64,000 nt of DNA from Massilia sp. W12 (GCF_037300705.1 NZ_CP147776.1:3906001-3970000); one strand, 5' to 3'; positions 17,037-26,006 are shown, counted from the first letter of the stretch. The notes: generated by a model from the letters alone, not told the origin. Numbers and translations: made by a program.

Positions 17037-18761
17037 TCAATTCTGCGCCAACAACTCATCCACCAGATATTCATCGTCCAGCGCGGCAATCGGCAGACCT
17101 CGTTTGCCTTCTTTGTCGCGCAATTCAGCCCGCCGCACTTTGCCTGAAGCTGTCTTGGGCAGGGTTTCGACAAAACAAATGCGGCGAATGCGGAATTCCG
17201 GCGGTAAATGCTCACACATCCAGCGTGCAATATCGAGCGCGGTTTCCTCGCCGGGGTACCAGTCGGGATGGGTGCAGATAAAGGCTTTCGGCACCACCAA
17301 GCCGAGCGGATCCGGGGATGGCACAATCGCCAGCTCGACAATTGCAGGATGCGCCAGCATCACACGCTCCAGTTCAAACGGCGAGATGCGATAGTCAAAC
17401 GACTTGAACACATCATCAATCCGGCCAATGAAGGTGATATAACCGTCGGCGTCGCGTTTGGCAAAATCGCCGGTATGGTAAAACGCGCCGTCAACCACCC
17501 CTCGCTTATTTGTGGTTTGCTCATCATAGCCATGCATCAAGCCACAGGGCTTGCCCTGGCGCAAGTCGAGGCAGACTTCGCCTTCCCCCTCGCCCGCCAC
17601 CAGCGCACCGCTTTGATCCAATAACACCACCTGGTAACCCGGCATGGGCAAACCCATGGCGCCGATTTTGATGGGCAGGCCGGGCGCATTGCCGACCAGG
17701 CAAGTCGCTTCCGATTGGCCATAGCCATCGCGCACTTCCAAGCCCCAGGCTTGTTTGATGGCGTCAAATAGCACCGGCTGCAAGGGTTCGCCGGCAGAAT
17801 TCAATTGGCGCAAGGCGGCAGGGCGCGCGCCCATACCATGCTGTTGCAACATGCGCCAGACTGTGGTCGGAGCGCAGCAACTGTTGACTGCCCTGCGCTG
17901 CAACACATCCAGAATGAATTGCGGCCGGATCTCTGCCGCATCCAGCACCACAATCGTGGATTGCGCATTCCACGGCACAAAAAACGAACTCCAGGCATGC
18001 TTGGCCCACCCGGGATTGGATACATTCAGATGCACGCTGCCGGGTGTGACGCCATTCCAATACATGCCGGACAAATGCCCGACCGGGTAGCTGGTGTGCG
18101 TGTGCAAGGCCAGTTTCGGCAATGATGTGGTGCCCGATGTGAAATAGCCGAACAATAAATCATGCGCCAGGGTCGGCTCACCCGGATCGTAAGTAAAGGG
18201 GGCGTGCCGGCTGTCATCCAGACTGAGCCAGCCTGGCGCTGTTCCCTGCGCCACAATACGGCAATGCAGCGGCGGCAATTGCGCCAGACGTTCCAGTAAA
18301 GCAGCCTCGGCAATCAAGTGTTTGATCCCGCCGCGCTGCACCCGATCGGCGCATTCAGCTGCACTGATGGTGACATAGGATGGAATCAAGACCAGACCGA
18401 GTTTAATGCCCGCCAACAGCACCTCATATAAAGCGATACTGTTGCGCATCAACACCAGCACGCGTTCGCCACGCTGCATGCCTTGCTGTTGCATCCAGGC
18501 GGCAAGCTGATCTGAGCGCCGCGCCAAGCTGGCGAAATCAGCTTCCACATCGCCATCCGGCGCGCACACCACCAGCGCGCAACGGTCCCCATGTTCCGCC
18601 GCCACCACATCAAACCAATCTCGCGCCCAATTGAATTGATGCAATTCGGGCCAGCGAAAACCGGCATGCGCCGCAACCGGGTCTCCTGTTTGCAACAGGA
18701 AGTCCCGGGCGGCGCGAAATGCGGCGCTGGCGGCAAGATTTGCGCCAGCGGTTTTCATCAT
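17037..18761 (-). CDS. AMP-forming acyl-CoA synthetase-like protein (ANL superfamily)
   Basis: A 574-residue adenylate-forming enzyme. The ATP-binding loop FTSGTTSLPK is at 207-216, followed by VHLNVSNPGWAKHAWSSFFVPW (a medium-chain/benzoate-type acyl-CoA synthetase signature), DGYGQSEATCLVG, the hinge region YHTGDFAKRDADGYITFIGRIDDVFKSFDYRISPFELE and the C-terminal catalytic Lys541 in KTASGKVRR. It should activate a carboxylic acid as acyl-AMP and transfer it to CoA or another thiol. The acid is unknown. Two ATGs are adjacent; the first overlaps the stop of the upstream FAD gene (ATGA), and the second, at 18758, has better spacing from GGAG. It is the last gene of the four-gene cobalamin-mutase operon, which suggests that it acts on that pathway's product or substrate. 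Confidence 0.88.
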   Translation of the reverse strand: MMKTAGANLAASAAFRAARDFLLQTGDPVAAHAGFRWPELHQFNWARDWFDVVAAEHGDRCALVVCAPDGDVEADFASLARRSDQLAAWMQQQGMQRGERVLVLMRNSIALYEVLLAGIKLGLVLIPSYVTISAAECADRVQRGGIKHLIAEAALLERLAQLPPLHCRIVAQGTAPGWLSLDDSRHAPFTYDPGEPTLAHDLLFGYFTSGTTSLPKLALHTHTSYPVGHLSGMYWNGVTPGSVHLNVSNPGWAKHAWSSFFVPWNAQSTIVVLDAAEIRPQFILDVLQRRAVNSCCAPTTVWRMLQQHGMGARPAALRQLNSAGEPLQPVLFDAIKQAWGLEVRDGYGQSEATCLVGNAPGLPIKIGAMGLPMPGYQVVLLDQSGALVAGEGEGEVCLDLRQGKPCGLMHGYDEQTTNKRGVVDGAFYHTGDFAKRDADGYITFIGRIDDVFKSFDYRISPFELERVMLAHPAIVELAIVPSPDPLGLVVPKAFICTHPDWYPGEETALDIARWMCEHLPPEFRIRRICFVETLPKTASGKVRRAELRDKEGKRGLPIAALDDEYLVDELLAQN

Positions 18762-20686
18762 TGCTCCAATTCGATCACGGTCTTATAGATGTCATCGGAA
18801 ATCGATGCGGCATCTTTGGAGAAACGCGATACCGTGTTCGGCGTGCCGCTGCCGACCTGCTGGAACCAGCGCGTATGCTCTGTTGGCAAACCCAGCGCGT
18901 AGCAATCGTGATTCGGTTCGCCATTGCCATCAATCACATAGAACGGCGCTTCGGTCACGGCTAAGCCGCCGACTTCAAAACAGTGATCCATCCCGTCGCC
19001 ATTGGTGTATTCATCAATGAAGCGGTTGGCCAGCATGGCTTGCGTGAGGGCCGAGCTGTCGCTTTGCAGATTGGTGGTCGGCACCCGGGTGTCGATCACG
19101 GTTTCAGCCAGCCAGAAGGTGTTGCGCACGCGCGGTGAAGAAACGCGGAACTTGCCTTCGCGCTTATCGCAGGCGAAATTCGCTTCGGGGCCGGCGATTT
19201 CCAAAATACCGGCATCCATCAAGGCCACTGCCTGCTCCAGGCGCATCAGCGGCGGGCCGGAAGACAGCGAAGTGGCGGCGGGCACAAAGGCGCCAAGGAA
19301 ATGATCGCGATGCGAGCGCGGCTCCAAACCGCCAAAGTCCACCGCATGACGGATGGTGTCGCGCACATCGCGCAGCACGTCCAGCGCGGCTTTCAAGGGG
19401 CCATCGACATTGCCGCGTTTGGCGGCGGCGATATCGTCCAGCATCACTTTGCGCAAGGCGGTCTGATAGGTCGCGTTGTCGAGAAACTCCATGCCGGCAA
19501 AGGGACGCGCCAGTTTATACATATCAAACGGGGTCACGTCGGATAAGCTGTACTTGGCCAGGAAGGTGGCGTCGCGTGTGCTGCCTTCCAAAAAGCGCTG
19601 CTGATATTCAGCGGAAAACTCGGCTTCTTTTTCCGGCCCCTGGCGGTGACGCACTTCAATCTTCAGATAGATATGCTCCATTTCCGCATGCAAGAGCGGG
19701 AACACATCGCGGTTGAAGTCGAGTTGTTCGGTGTCGCGCTCACGGCGGGCGCGGATGCGCGCCGATTGCAGCGAGCGCTCATTCATGAACAGCGCTTTGA
19801 AACTCTGGCCCGGTTTTTTGAAATTTTTACCGCGTGCAAAAATCGGACAGCCGCTGCGCGAGCCGGACACAATCTTCGGTTCACGCCCGCTGGGCTTATA
19901 CACCAGCTTATCGCCCACGGTTTCAAAATGCCCGCCGCGCCCGACTGTCAGCGACAGCAAAGCGTCGAAGAAGCCCAGCCCCTGGCCGATCATCGCCGCC
20001 TGTCCCTCGCTCGGAATTTCATCCAGCGGCATACAGGCGGCGGAATCGCCGGCGACAAAGATCAAGCCCGGATTTTGCTGGGCAAAGCGCATGAATTGTT
20101 TTTTCGCCCCCTTCGGCTCATGTTGCGGATGGCCGGTGGTGAGAATGACTTTATGCACTGAGCGCGAGCCGCCGCCATCGGCCAGATGCAGGCTGTGCGC
20201 GCCATCTTCTTTGTGCACCGCAATCACTGTGCCGACGATGGATTCAACCGCGACATTCTGCGGCAGATTATCGAGAATCGATTGATACACCGATTTCAGA
20301 TAATGCCCATACACCACGCGCGGCGCGTAGTCGTCCGGGCCGGCTTCGGGGATATTCGGATCGATTTTGGATTGATCGCGCATCCATTCATACAGCGAAG
20401 GGCCATTGCCGGCGCGCGCCGGGCCGCCATCCGGGCCGAAGGAGTACATCGTGACTTGCCCGGTCAGCGTGTTCATCATGAAGTGATCAGCCTGGTCCGT
20501 GCGCCAAATCCGTCCCACACCCACTTCATGGCTGTCGATACACAAGATGCGGATTTTGCGCTTTGGCGCCTGCTTGATGCAGCTGTGCACAAAATGTTCC
20601 AACACCGACAAACCGCGCGGCCCCATCCCGATGATCGCAATTTTGAATTCATTTTCCGCGTTCAACACGGGGAGATTCGTTGTCAT
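18758..20686 (-). CDS. FAD/NAD(P)-binding protein (NAD_binding_9-like)
   Basis: A 642-residue flavoprotein-like protein. The N-terminal Rossmann fold has IAIIGMGPRGLSVLEHF (GxGxxG at residues 20-25). HFMMNTLTGQVTMYS follows, typical of the NAD_binding_9 group, then VILTTGHPQHEPKG and FVAGDSAACMPLDEI (a second dinucleotide-type segment). The helical C-terminal half ends with DGMDHCFEVGGLAVTEAPFYVID, which is unlike standard amino-acid oxidases. The reaction is not known; related proteins are only described as FAD/NAD(P)-binding. AGGAG lies upstream of the ATG. It lies between the mutase E-like gene (40 bp upstream) and the ligase gene (4-bp overlap), so it is clearly part of the operon. Likely cytoplasmic, since no signal peptide is visible. 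Confidence 0.8.
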   Translation of the reverse strand: MTTNLPVLNAENEFKIAIIGMGPRGLSVLEHFVHSCIKQAPKRKIRILCIDSHEVGVGRIWRTDQADHFMMNTLTGQVTMYSFGPDGGPARAGNGPSLYEWMRDQSKIDPNIPEAGPDDYAPRVVYGHYLKSVYQSILDNLPQNVAVESIVGTVIAVHKEDGAHSLHLADGGGSRSVHKVILTTGHPQHEPKGAKKQFMRFAQQNPGLIFVAGDSAACMPLDEIPSEGQAAMIGQGLGFFDALLSLTVGRGGHFETVGDKLVYKPSGREPKIVSGSRSGCPIFARGKNFKKPGQSFKALFMNERSLQSARIRARRERDTEQLDFNRDVFPLLHAEMEHIYLKIEVRHRQGPEKEAEFSAEYQQRFLEGSTRDATFLAKYSLSDVTPFDMYKLARPFAGMEFLDNATYQTALRKVMLDDIAAAKRGNVDGPLKAALDVLRDVRDTIRHAVDFGGLEPRSHRDHFLGAFVPAATSLSSGPPLMRLEQAVALMDAGILEIAGPEANFACDKREGKFRVSSPRVRNTFWLAETVIDTRVPTTNLQSDSSALTQAMLANRFIDEYTNGDGMDHCFEVGGLAVTEAPFYVIDGNGEPNHDCYALGLPTEHTRWFQQVGSGTPNTVSRFSKDAASISDDIYKTVIELEQ

Positions 20687-20726
20687 AGCTCACTCCTTTT
20701 CCGAACAGATCATTGACAGATTTCAG

Positions 20727-22184
20727 TTAAGCAGGCACCACTTCATCGTTTTGATTCTCACCTTGCGGCGCTTCGCTGGTGGAGATGCCCAGCAAAGCCG
20801 GATTGGCGCCATCCACCATACGCGCAGTGTTGTTTTTGAAATACTTGTCATCGTAATGCGCTTGCACCTGGGCCAGCATGGCGCGGAATTCTTCCGGCCC
20901 GAGCTGATCCGGGTGTGCGCCCGGATTGCGGATTTCGAGCGCCATATTGCCCACATTCAGCCAGCGCAAAGCGCCGCCTTTGTCGATGTAGGCGCGCGAT
21001 TTTTTGGCATTGTCGATATGCAGACAGAACGGCACATCCAGCAGGCCTTTCTTGAAGGCTTTGTCAAACGCCAGATCCAGATGCGGATAATTGCCATGTC
21101 CCTCCGCCGCGCCAGCTTCCGCCAGCACGCTTTCAATCACGCGTTTGGCCTGGGTGTACAGATCGTCATCAAAGGGCGTCGGCAGCGCGCGCGGATTGCG
21201 CATCAATTCACGCGAATAGTTGTGCGCATGCGTGAGCGAAGCCATGTTTTCGGCAATGGTCGGAATGCGGTGCGCTTCCGCCGGGGTTTTGACGATGATG
21301 CGGTCGGCGCAACGCTCCAGTTTTTCTTCCTGTCCCGGCGCGGCGACATTGACCTTGGCGCGCGCTAAAAACACCGATTCGCTCAACAGGTCAGTCGCCC
21401 CCTGCACGGTGAGCGGGAACACGCCCATATAGGTGTACAGCACGACATGCCAATCCACCGTCAGATACTCATGCGCCAGACGGCGCATGGCCGCCAGTGC
21501 GGCGATATCCTGCGCCATGCTGGTGCCCTGCGCATAACTCATCGAGACGCTCTTGACGCCATAGGTCTGGAAGAAAATGCATTCGAGCACGCTGATCGCC
21601 ACCAGCAATTCGGGCGGGCACAACTGGCCCAGCATGCAACCGCCGAAGCTTTCCAGGTGGATCACATGGCCGCCGTCACGCGCAGCTTCCTCGCCCAGCA
21701 TCTCGCTGCAGGCGCGCCAGGAGGCAATCGCGGTTTTCAGCGGGGTGCGGCTGTATGGCAGGCAGTAGGATGCCGGGCCGCCTTCGGTGGCGTCGATGCC
21801 GGCTTGAATCAAGACTTTGAAAATATCTTCCGGCGTCGGGCAGCCGTGCCGCACCTGGATCGGAAAGGTTTCATCCTGAATCGCGTACAGCATGGCGCCG
21901 GTGGCGTCGGCCCCGTGGGCGCAGATCGGGAAGCCATTCAGGGTGCGCCCTTCGTCCAGCGCACGGCGCGCCGAAGCGTCATCGCGCACCCGGGTGTAGC
22001 TGTCGAGGGTAATGGTGCCGATGGTGGGAATGCGCCCGCCGAACGGCGATTCGGGATCATGTCCGGCGGCCTTCACCGCCGCCAGTCCCTGTTGCATGGC
22101 GCGCAAATGGGTGAAGCCCATGCGCGGCTGCACCACCAGAAAATCGGCTTTGCGCGCGTTCTGGATAAATTTGACGAAATTCAT
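20727..22184 (-). CDS. Glutamate mutase (methylaspartate mutase) epsilon-subunit-like protein
   Basis: A 485-residue protein matching the catalytic E component of coenzyme-B12-dependent glutamate mutase, which interconverts L-glutamate and threo-3-methylaspartate. The substrate-binding residues known from the Clostridium enzyme (the Arg claw 66/100/149, Glu171, Tyr177, Tyr181) appear conserved, by alignment from memory: Arg21 in VVQPRMG, Arg65 in LDSYTR, Arg112 in QVRHGCP, Glu134 in DATEGGPASY, Tyr140 and Tyr144. Spacing from Arg112 to Tyr144 is identical to the reference. Relative to the Clostridium protein it lacks ~45 N-terminal residues and has about ten extra residues between the first two Arg. 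This supports a dicarboxylic amino acid or close analogue as substrate. The cobalamin-binding partner is encoded 10 bp upstream. No methylaspartate ammonia-lyase gene is present, so the classical fermentation pathway is unlikely. Confidence 0.85.
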   Translation of the reverse strand: MNFVKFIQNARKADFLVVQPRMGFTHLRAMQQGLAAVKAAGHDPESPFGGRIPTIGTITLDSYTRVRDDASARRALDEGRTLNGFPICAHGADATGAMLYAIQDETFPIQVRHGCPTPEDIFKVLIQAGIDATEGGPASYCLPYSRTPLKTAIASWRACSEMLGEEAARDGGHVIHLESFGGCMLGQLCPPELLVAISVLECIFFQTYGVKSVSMSYAQGTSMAQDIAALAAMRRLAHEYLTVDWHVVLYTYMGVFPLTVQGATDLLSESVFLARAKVNVAAPGQEEKLERCADRIIVKTPAEAHRIPTIAENMASLTHAHNYSRELMRNPRALPTPFDDDLYTQAKRVIESVLAEAGAAEGHGNYPHLDLAFDKAFKKGLLDVPFCLHIDNAKKSRAYIDKGGALRWLNVGNMALEIRNPGAHPDQLGPEEFRAMLAQVQAHYDDKYFKNNTARMVDGANPALLGISTSEAPQGENQNDEVVPA

Positions 22185-22193
22185 ATGCGCTCC

Positions 22194-22784
22194 TCAGGCT
22201 GATTTGGCCGGGGCCGGCAAGGCGCCCTGGAAGACTTGCAAGACTTCATCGAAAGAAGCGCTGGCTTTGCCGGCCAGCGCCAATTTCACACGATCGCTGA
22301 AGGCGCCGCACTTGCTGGAGTCGTCGCTGACCGCATCAAAGCCGGCCGCCACCAGCTTCTGGCTTTCCACCGCCAGATCATGCCCGGCGGCGGTGGTGAG
22401 CTTGCCGCCGATCACCGCCGGCAGCGTTTGCAACAGCGGATTGCTGCGCAAGCGCTTCATCAGCCGCTCGCCATCGATGCTGCCATGGCCGTTCACGCTG
22501 GAGACGATCAGATAATCGTAGGGGGTTTCAGTGGGCGCGGAACCGTCTGTGCCGGCGGTCAAGCCTTTCAGACATTCCTGCTCGATCATTTCATCCGGCA
22601 CGCAGGCCCCGAGGTTGACCACCTCGTGTCCGCTCTGTTCGAGCAGCAGCTGCATATACACCAGGTTCCATGTGTGGGCGTCTGAGGAAACGCTGGTCAA
22701 CAGCACCTTTTTTGCTTTCCCCGGTTTTTCCTGCGCATTTGCAAGCTTGCCGCCTGCGCTTGCCTCGTTGCTAGTATCGTTCAT
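22194..22784 (-). CDS. Cobalamin-binding (sigma-like) subunit of the mutase
   Basis: A 196-residue B12-binding protein of the glutamate-mutase S/GlmS group, with a charged ~27-residue N-terminal extension. Cobalamin-binding landmarks are SSDAHTWNLVYMQLLLEQSG (axial His37 in D-x-H), VVNLGACVPDE, SSVNGHGSID (for the usual SSLYGxGE) and VIGGKL. The canonical DxHxxG motif reads DAHTWN, so the final Gly is replaced by Asn. The C-terminal ~35 residues (ASASFDEVLQVFQGALPAP) are an extension relative to the ~140-residue reference. The frame is open to a GTG at 22796, but the ATG at 22784 has GGAG 6 bases upstream. It is the first gene of the four-gene operon and is read together with the E-like subunit. 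Confidence 0.83.
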   Translation of the reverse strand: MNDTSNEASAGGKLANAQEKPGKAKKVLLTSVSSDAHTWNLVYMQLLLEQSGHEVVNLGACVPDEMIEQECLKGLTAGTDGSAPTETPYDYLIVSSVNGHGSIDGERLMKRLRSNPLLQTLPAVIGGKLTTAAGHDLAVESQKLVAAGFDAVSDDSSKCGAFSDRVKLALAGKASASFDEVLQVFQGALPAPAKSA

Positions 22785-22945
22785 GAAATTCTCCACAAAA
22801 CACTATGACTGTCCAACGAAAAGCTGTTGTTGCAGGGGATGTCGCGCCCGTTGCTGTGATTCCGGCGGCGCACCACCCTTGATTCGCATTCCTCCCTGTT
22901 TTGCGCCGCTTGCGCGGCGGCCTGCAAAGGCCAGACACACGAGTA

Positions 22946-22963
22946 TTGCAAGAGCCGGGCCAA
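22946..22963 (-). promoter_or_regulatory. Candidate sigma-54 promoter of the cobalamin-mutase operon
   Basis: On the minus strand, TTGGCCCGGCTCTTGCAA has the -24 GG and -12 GC elements separated by exactly 10 bases, as in sigma-54 promoters (consensus TGGCAC-N5-TTGC). Transcription would start about 150 bases before the first ATG. Sigma-54 promoters need an upstream activator; inverted repeats lie 30-120 bases further upstream. Prediction from pattern only. Confidence 0.45.
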
Positions 22964-22993
22964 AACACCCGTTCCGCGCTTTGCCGCCCCTTG

Positions 22994-23085
22994 CATCAGC
23001 AGGTTTGATGCGCGCCGGCTGCACGCTCTCTGTCCCTCTGCTGATGTGACAGGCATGCCGCCAATCGCGGCGCGCCGTGTGTCAC
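22994..23085. promoter_or_regulatory. Inverted repeats upstream of the mutase operon (possible activator sites)
   Basis: Two perfect inverted repeats lie side by side: CATCAGCAG at 22994 pairs with CTGCTGATG at 23038, and GTGACA at 23046 pairs with TGTCAC at 23080. They sit upstream of the candidate sigma-54 promoter at a distance usual for enhancer-binding proteins. The remaining leader (22785-22945) contains GC-rich hairpins such as GGCCT-TTGC-AGGCC on the minus strand. Confidence 0.35.
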
Positions 23086-23213
23086 GGGTTCACAAAAGTG
23101 TCTTCCTTTCCCTGGCGTTTGTCAAATTTGATGCTGTACGTCAAGTTTTTACTTTACCCATCATAGTGCAGGGCGCCATTTCTCCCAATATTTTCTTGCT
23201 TATTCCTTCTGAT

Positions 23214-25922
23214 TCAGTCGGGTTTGCCGGCCCCATGTATGCCGTCCAGCCAGGCTTGCGCCGCATGCACGGTTTGCATCATGTGCAAGCCGGCGCGCTC
23301 GAAGCCGGCGCGGATCTGCATCTCCTCTTGCTGCGCCAGAATATCTTGCTCCAATTGCAGGGAATCATCGATAAAACTGCGCGCGCCCAATGAGCCTATC
23401 GCCCCGCGCAAGCTGTGCAACAGGCGGGCAGCCGTCTTTATCTCCCCGTTTTCCCATTCATGCAAAGCCTGTTGCAAGTCGCGCGGTCCGCGCACGCACA
23501 TTTTTTGCACCAACTCACATAACATCCGCATATATTCCGCATCATTCGCGTTCCAGGCCAGCAAGTCACCCAAATCAAATTCACTGCGGTCTTGCCTGAC
23601 TTCTGCAAGCTCAAGCGGGGCCACAGCATCAGGCGGCGCGCTGTCGTCATGCTTGTCTGCCTGGTTTGGCTCCGGCCCGTCCTGCGCTGCGGGTGACGGC
23701 GCATCGTTGTGCAATGCCGCCGGCGCTGCGCTGGATGGCGGCCCGCTCTGCGCCGCCGCATCCGCCAGCATCTGCGCCGGCAGGTGTGCGGCGATGACGC
23801 CAAACATTTGCTGCACATCGATAGGTTTGGCGATGAAGTCATCCATGCCGGCTTGCAGGCAATGCGCGCGCTCTTCATCCATCACCCCGGCGCTCATGGC
23901 CAGCACCGGCAATCGCAACCCCAGTTCATTGCGCAGTTTGCCGGTGGCGGTAAATCCGTCCATCACCGGCATTTGCACATCCATCAAGACCATGGCGTAA
24001 TGCGCGCTGTCTTTGCGCAAAGCCTGTATGGCCAATTCGCCATTTTCCGCCACATCCACTTCGGCCCCGGCCTGCCTTAACACTTTGCACGCCACCAACT
24101 GGTTTAAGTGATTATCTTCCACCAGCAAAATGCGCACGCCTTTGAGGGAGGGATAGCCGGCGGCGCTTTTGCGCTGGGCCAGGGAGGGACTGCTTTGCAT
24201 GGCCTGGACAATCCCTTGCGCCAGGGTGTGCGGCAGACAGGGTTTGAGCACAAAAGGCAGGGCTGACAAGGTGCGCGGGGCCTGCTGCCGCTCACGCGAG
24301 GAAGCCAGCAACAGCAGGCGCGGTGCGCCGCTCTGCGCGCTTGCGGCGCATTCCTGCAGTTGCTGCATGCACTGCTGCAGGGCTGCGGCCCCGGCCTGGC
24401 TGTCAAGCAATACGCAGAGCGGGCCGGATGCGACCTGCCGGCAGCGGTGCAGTAAATCGGCCTGATCGTGGGCGCACTCCAGAGGGATCTGCAGACGCTG
24501 CGCCGCCAGCTGCAAAGCCTGGCGGCTGGCGTCTTGCTCAATCCAGGCCAGCAAATGCGGCCACGCCGTCTGCGGGGGCGCAAACTCCGGTGCGCCGGGG
24601 TCGATTTGCATGCGCACCTGAAATGAAAACGTGCTGCCGCGCCCCGCTTCGCTTTGCACCTGAATCGCCCCGCCCATCATGTGACAGAGGCGCTGACAGA
24701 TCACCAGCCCCAGGCCGGTGCCGCCAAACTGCCGCGTGATGGATGTGTCAGCCTGGGAAAAGGCATTGAACAAGCGTTCCCTTTGCTGCTCGTTCATGCC
24801 GATGCCGGTGTCGCTCACTGCACAATTTAAAATAAAACTGGAGACATGCTCAAATTGCGCGCCAACATGCAAGGACACCCTCCCCTGCTTGGTGAATTTG
24901 AGCGCATTGCCGACCAGATTCAGCAAAATCTGGCGCAAGCGCAACGCGTCGCCCAGAATATATTGCGGGGTGTCGGGGGCCACGCAGATCACCAGTTCAA
25001 GTTCTTTGTCAGCCGCCGCATGCATGATGCCGGCCACCCCGTCCAGCACTTCTTCCAGCACAAACGGGGCTTCGTGCAATTCCATGCGGCCCGCCTCGAT
25101 TTTGGAAAAGTCCAAAATATCATTGATGATCGCCAGCAGCGCCTGGCCGGACGAGCTGATCATATCGAGGTAGTTTTTCTGTTCGTGATTAAGCGGCGTC
25201 TGCCCCAGCAAATGCGTCATCCCCAGCACGGCGTTCATGGGGGTGCGGATTTCATGACTCATATTCGCCACGAATTCGCTTTTGGCCTGGCTGGCGGCTT
25301 CCGCTATGTCCCTGGCCTGCTTCAATTGCTCCATTTGCATTTGCATCGCAGTTTCCAGCGCCCGCGCGTAAGCGTGGTTCCATAACAGGAAAATGCCGGT
25401 GAAAAAAAACACCACCACCAGAATCGCCGCCCAGGCCCCGGGCTGGCCCATGAAGTAATACAGGCGCGGGTCGAGCTGGATCCAGCCGCTGATATGTAAA
25501 AACGCGAGTGTTAAAAGGAGCACTGCGCACACGCCGCAATAAATCAGGGTAACGCGGCGCGAGTGACGGGTGGAAACGATGAGGCAACTCAGCGCCAGCC
25601 ACCAAAAGCCGGGCGCGGCGGCGCCGAAAGTCAGAATACTGGAGAAGCCGGTGGCGGCAAGCAAGCCGGCGGCCAGATGCACTTTTCCGTCCCAGCTCAA
25701 GCGGCTTAAATTGAAGGTGACAGCCCACACCGCGCTGCCCAGCAAGATATGCAAAGCATATACCGGCAACCAGCCGGTGCCGACCGCACGCAAGAGCGAT
25801 AATGGCACGGCAAAAGCCGCGATCAGGGCCAGTAATCTCCAGACCTGATCGATAAACTCCTCACGGATGCGGGCCAGATTGGCCTGCATCTGTGCGGGTA
25901 TGCGGCTGTCGGATGATGCCAT
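23214..25922 (-). CDS. Hybrid sensor histidine kinase with receiver and HPt domains
   Basis: A 902-residue membrane kinase. An N-terminal membrane domain of about six helices (residues ~28-185) is followed by a coiled coil (MQMQMEQLKQARDIAEAASQAKSEF), HisKA with His223 in ANMSHEIRTPMN, and HATPase (NLVGNALKFTKQG, DTGIGM, FGGTGLGL). A degenerate receiver-like segment follows (~470-590), then a complete receiver with Asp648 in LMDVQMPVMDG, an Ala/Pro-rich linker, and a C-terminal HPt domain with His836 in LLHSLRGAIGSLGA. The layout is that of BarA/ArcB-type phosphorelay kinases, which pass phosphate to a separate regulator. No response-regulator gene is adjacent. The signal is unknown. The start at 25922 has GAGG upstream; a longer frame exists. 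It lies upstream of, but 430 bp apart from, the cobalamin-mutase operon. Confidence 0.92.
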   Translation of the reverse strand: MASSDSRIPAQMQANLARIREEFIDQVWRLLALIAAFAVPLSLLRAVGTGWLPVYALHILLGSAVWAVTFNLSRLSWDGKVHLAAGLLAATGFSSILTFGAAAPGFWWLALSCLIVSTRHSRRVTLIYCGVCAVLLLTLAFLHISGWIQLDPRLYYFMGQPGAWAAILVVVFFFTGIFLLWNHAYARALETAMQMQMEQLKQARDIAEAASQAKSEFVANMSHEIRTPMNAVLGMTHLLGQTPLNHEQKNYLDMISSSGQALLAIINDILDFSKIEAGRMELHEAPFVLEEVLDGVAGIMHAAADKELELVICVAPDTPQYILGDALRLRQILLNLVGNALKFTKQGRVSLHVGAQFEHVSSFILNCAVSDTGIGMNEQQRERLFNAFSQADTSITRQFGGTGLGLVICQRLCHMMGGAIQVQSEAGRGSTFSFQVRMQIDPGAPEFAPPQTAWPHLLAWIEQDASRQALQLAAQRLQIPLECAHDQADLLHRCRQVASGPLCVLLDSQAGAAALQQCMQQLQECAASAQSGAPRLLLLASSRERQQAPRTLSALPFVLKPCLPHTLAQGIVQAMQSSPSLAQRKSAAGYPSLKGVRILLVEDNHLNQLVACKVLRQAGAEVDVAENGELAIQALRKDSAHYAMVLMDVQMPVMDGFTATGKLRNELGLRLPVLAMSAGVMDEERAHCLQAGMDDFIAKPIDVQQMFGVIAAHLPAQMLADAAAQSGPPSSAAPAALHNDAPSPAAQDGPEPNQADKHDDSAPPDAVAPLELAEVRQDRSEFDLGDLLAWNANDAEYMRMLCELVQKMCVRGPRDLQQALHEWENGEIKTAARLLHSLRGAIGSLGARSFIDDSLQLEQDILAQQEEMQIRAGFERAGLHMMQTVHAAQAWLDGIHGAGKPD

Positions 25923-26006
25923 CTCGCCTCGCTTTTCCGCGCCCTGGCGGCGCTGCCCGATTATGCAATCATTGTGCGGGATCAAACCCGGCTTGGCAAT
26001 CAGACA

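Noticed and set aside
22797-22945. Possible cobalamin riboswitch in the leader of the B12-dependent operon
   Set aside because: I looked for the B12 box (AGCCAGGAGACCTGCC-like) and the conserved GCGGTG/CGCAAC core. Only loose fragments such as CAGCAACGG occur and not in the right order, so it cannot be supported. A covariance-model search would settle it.
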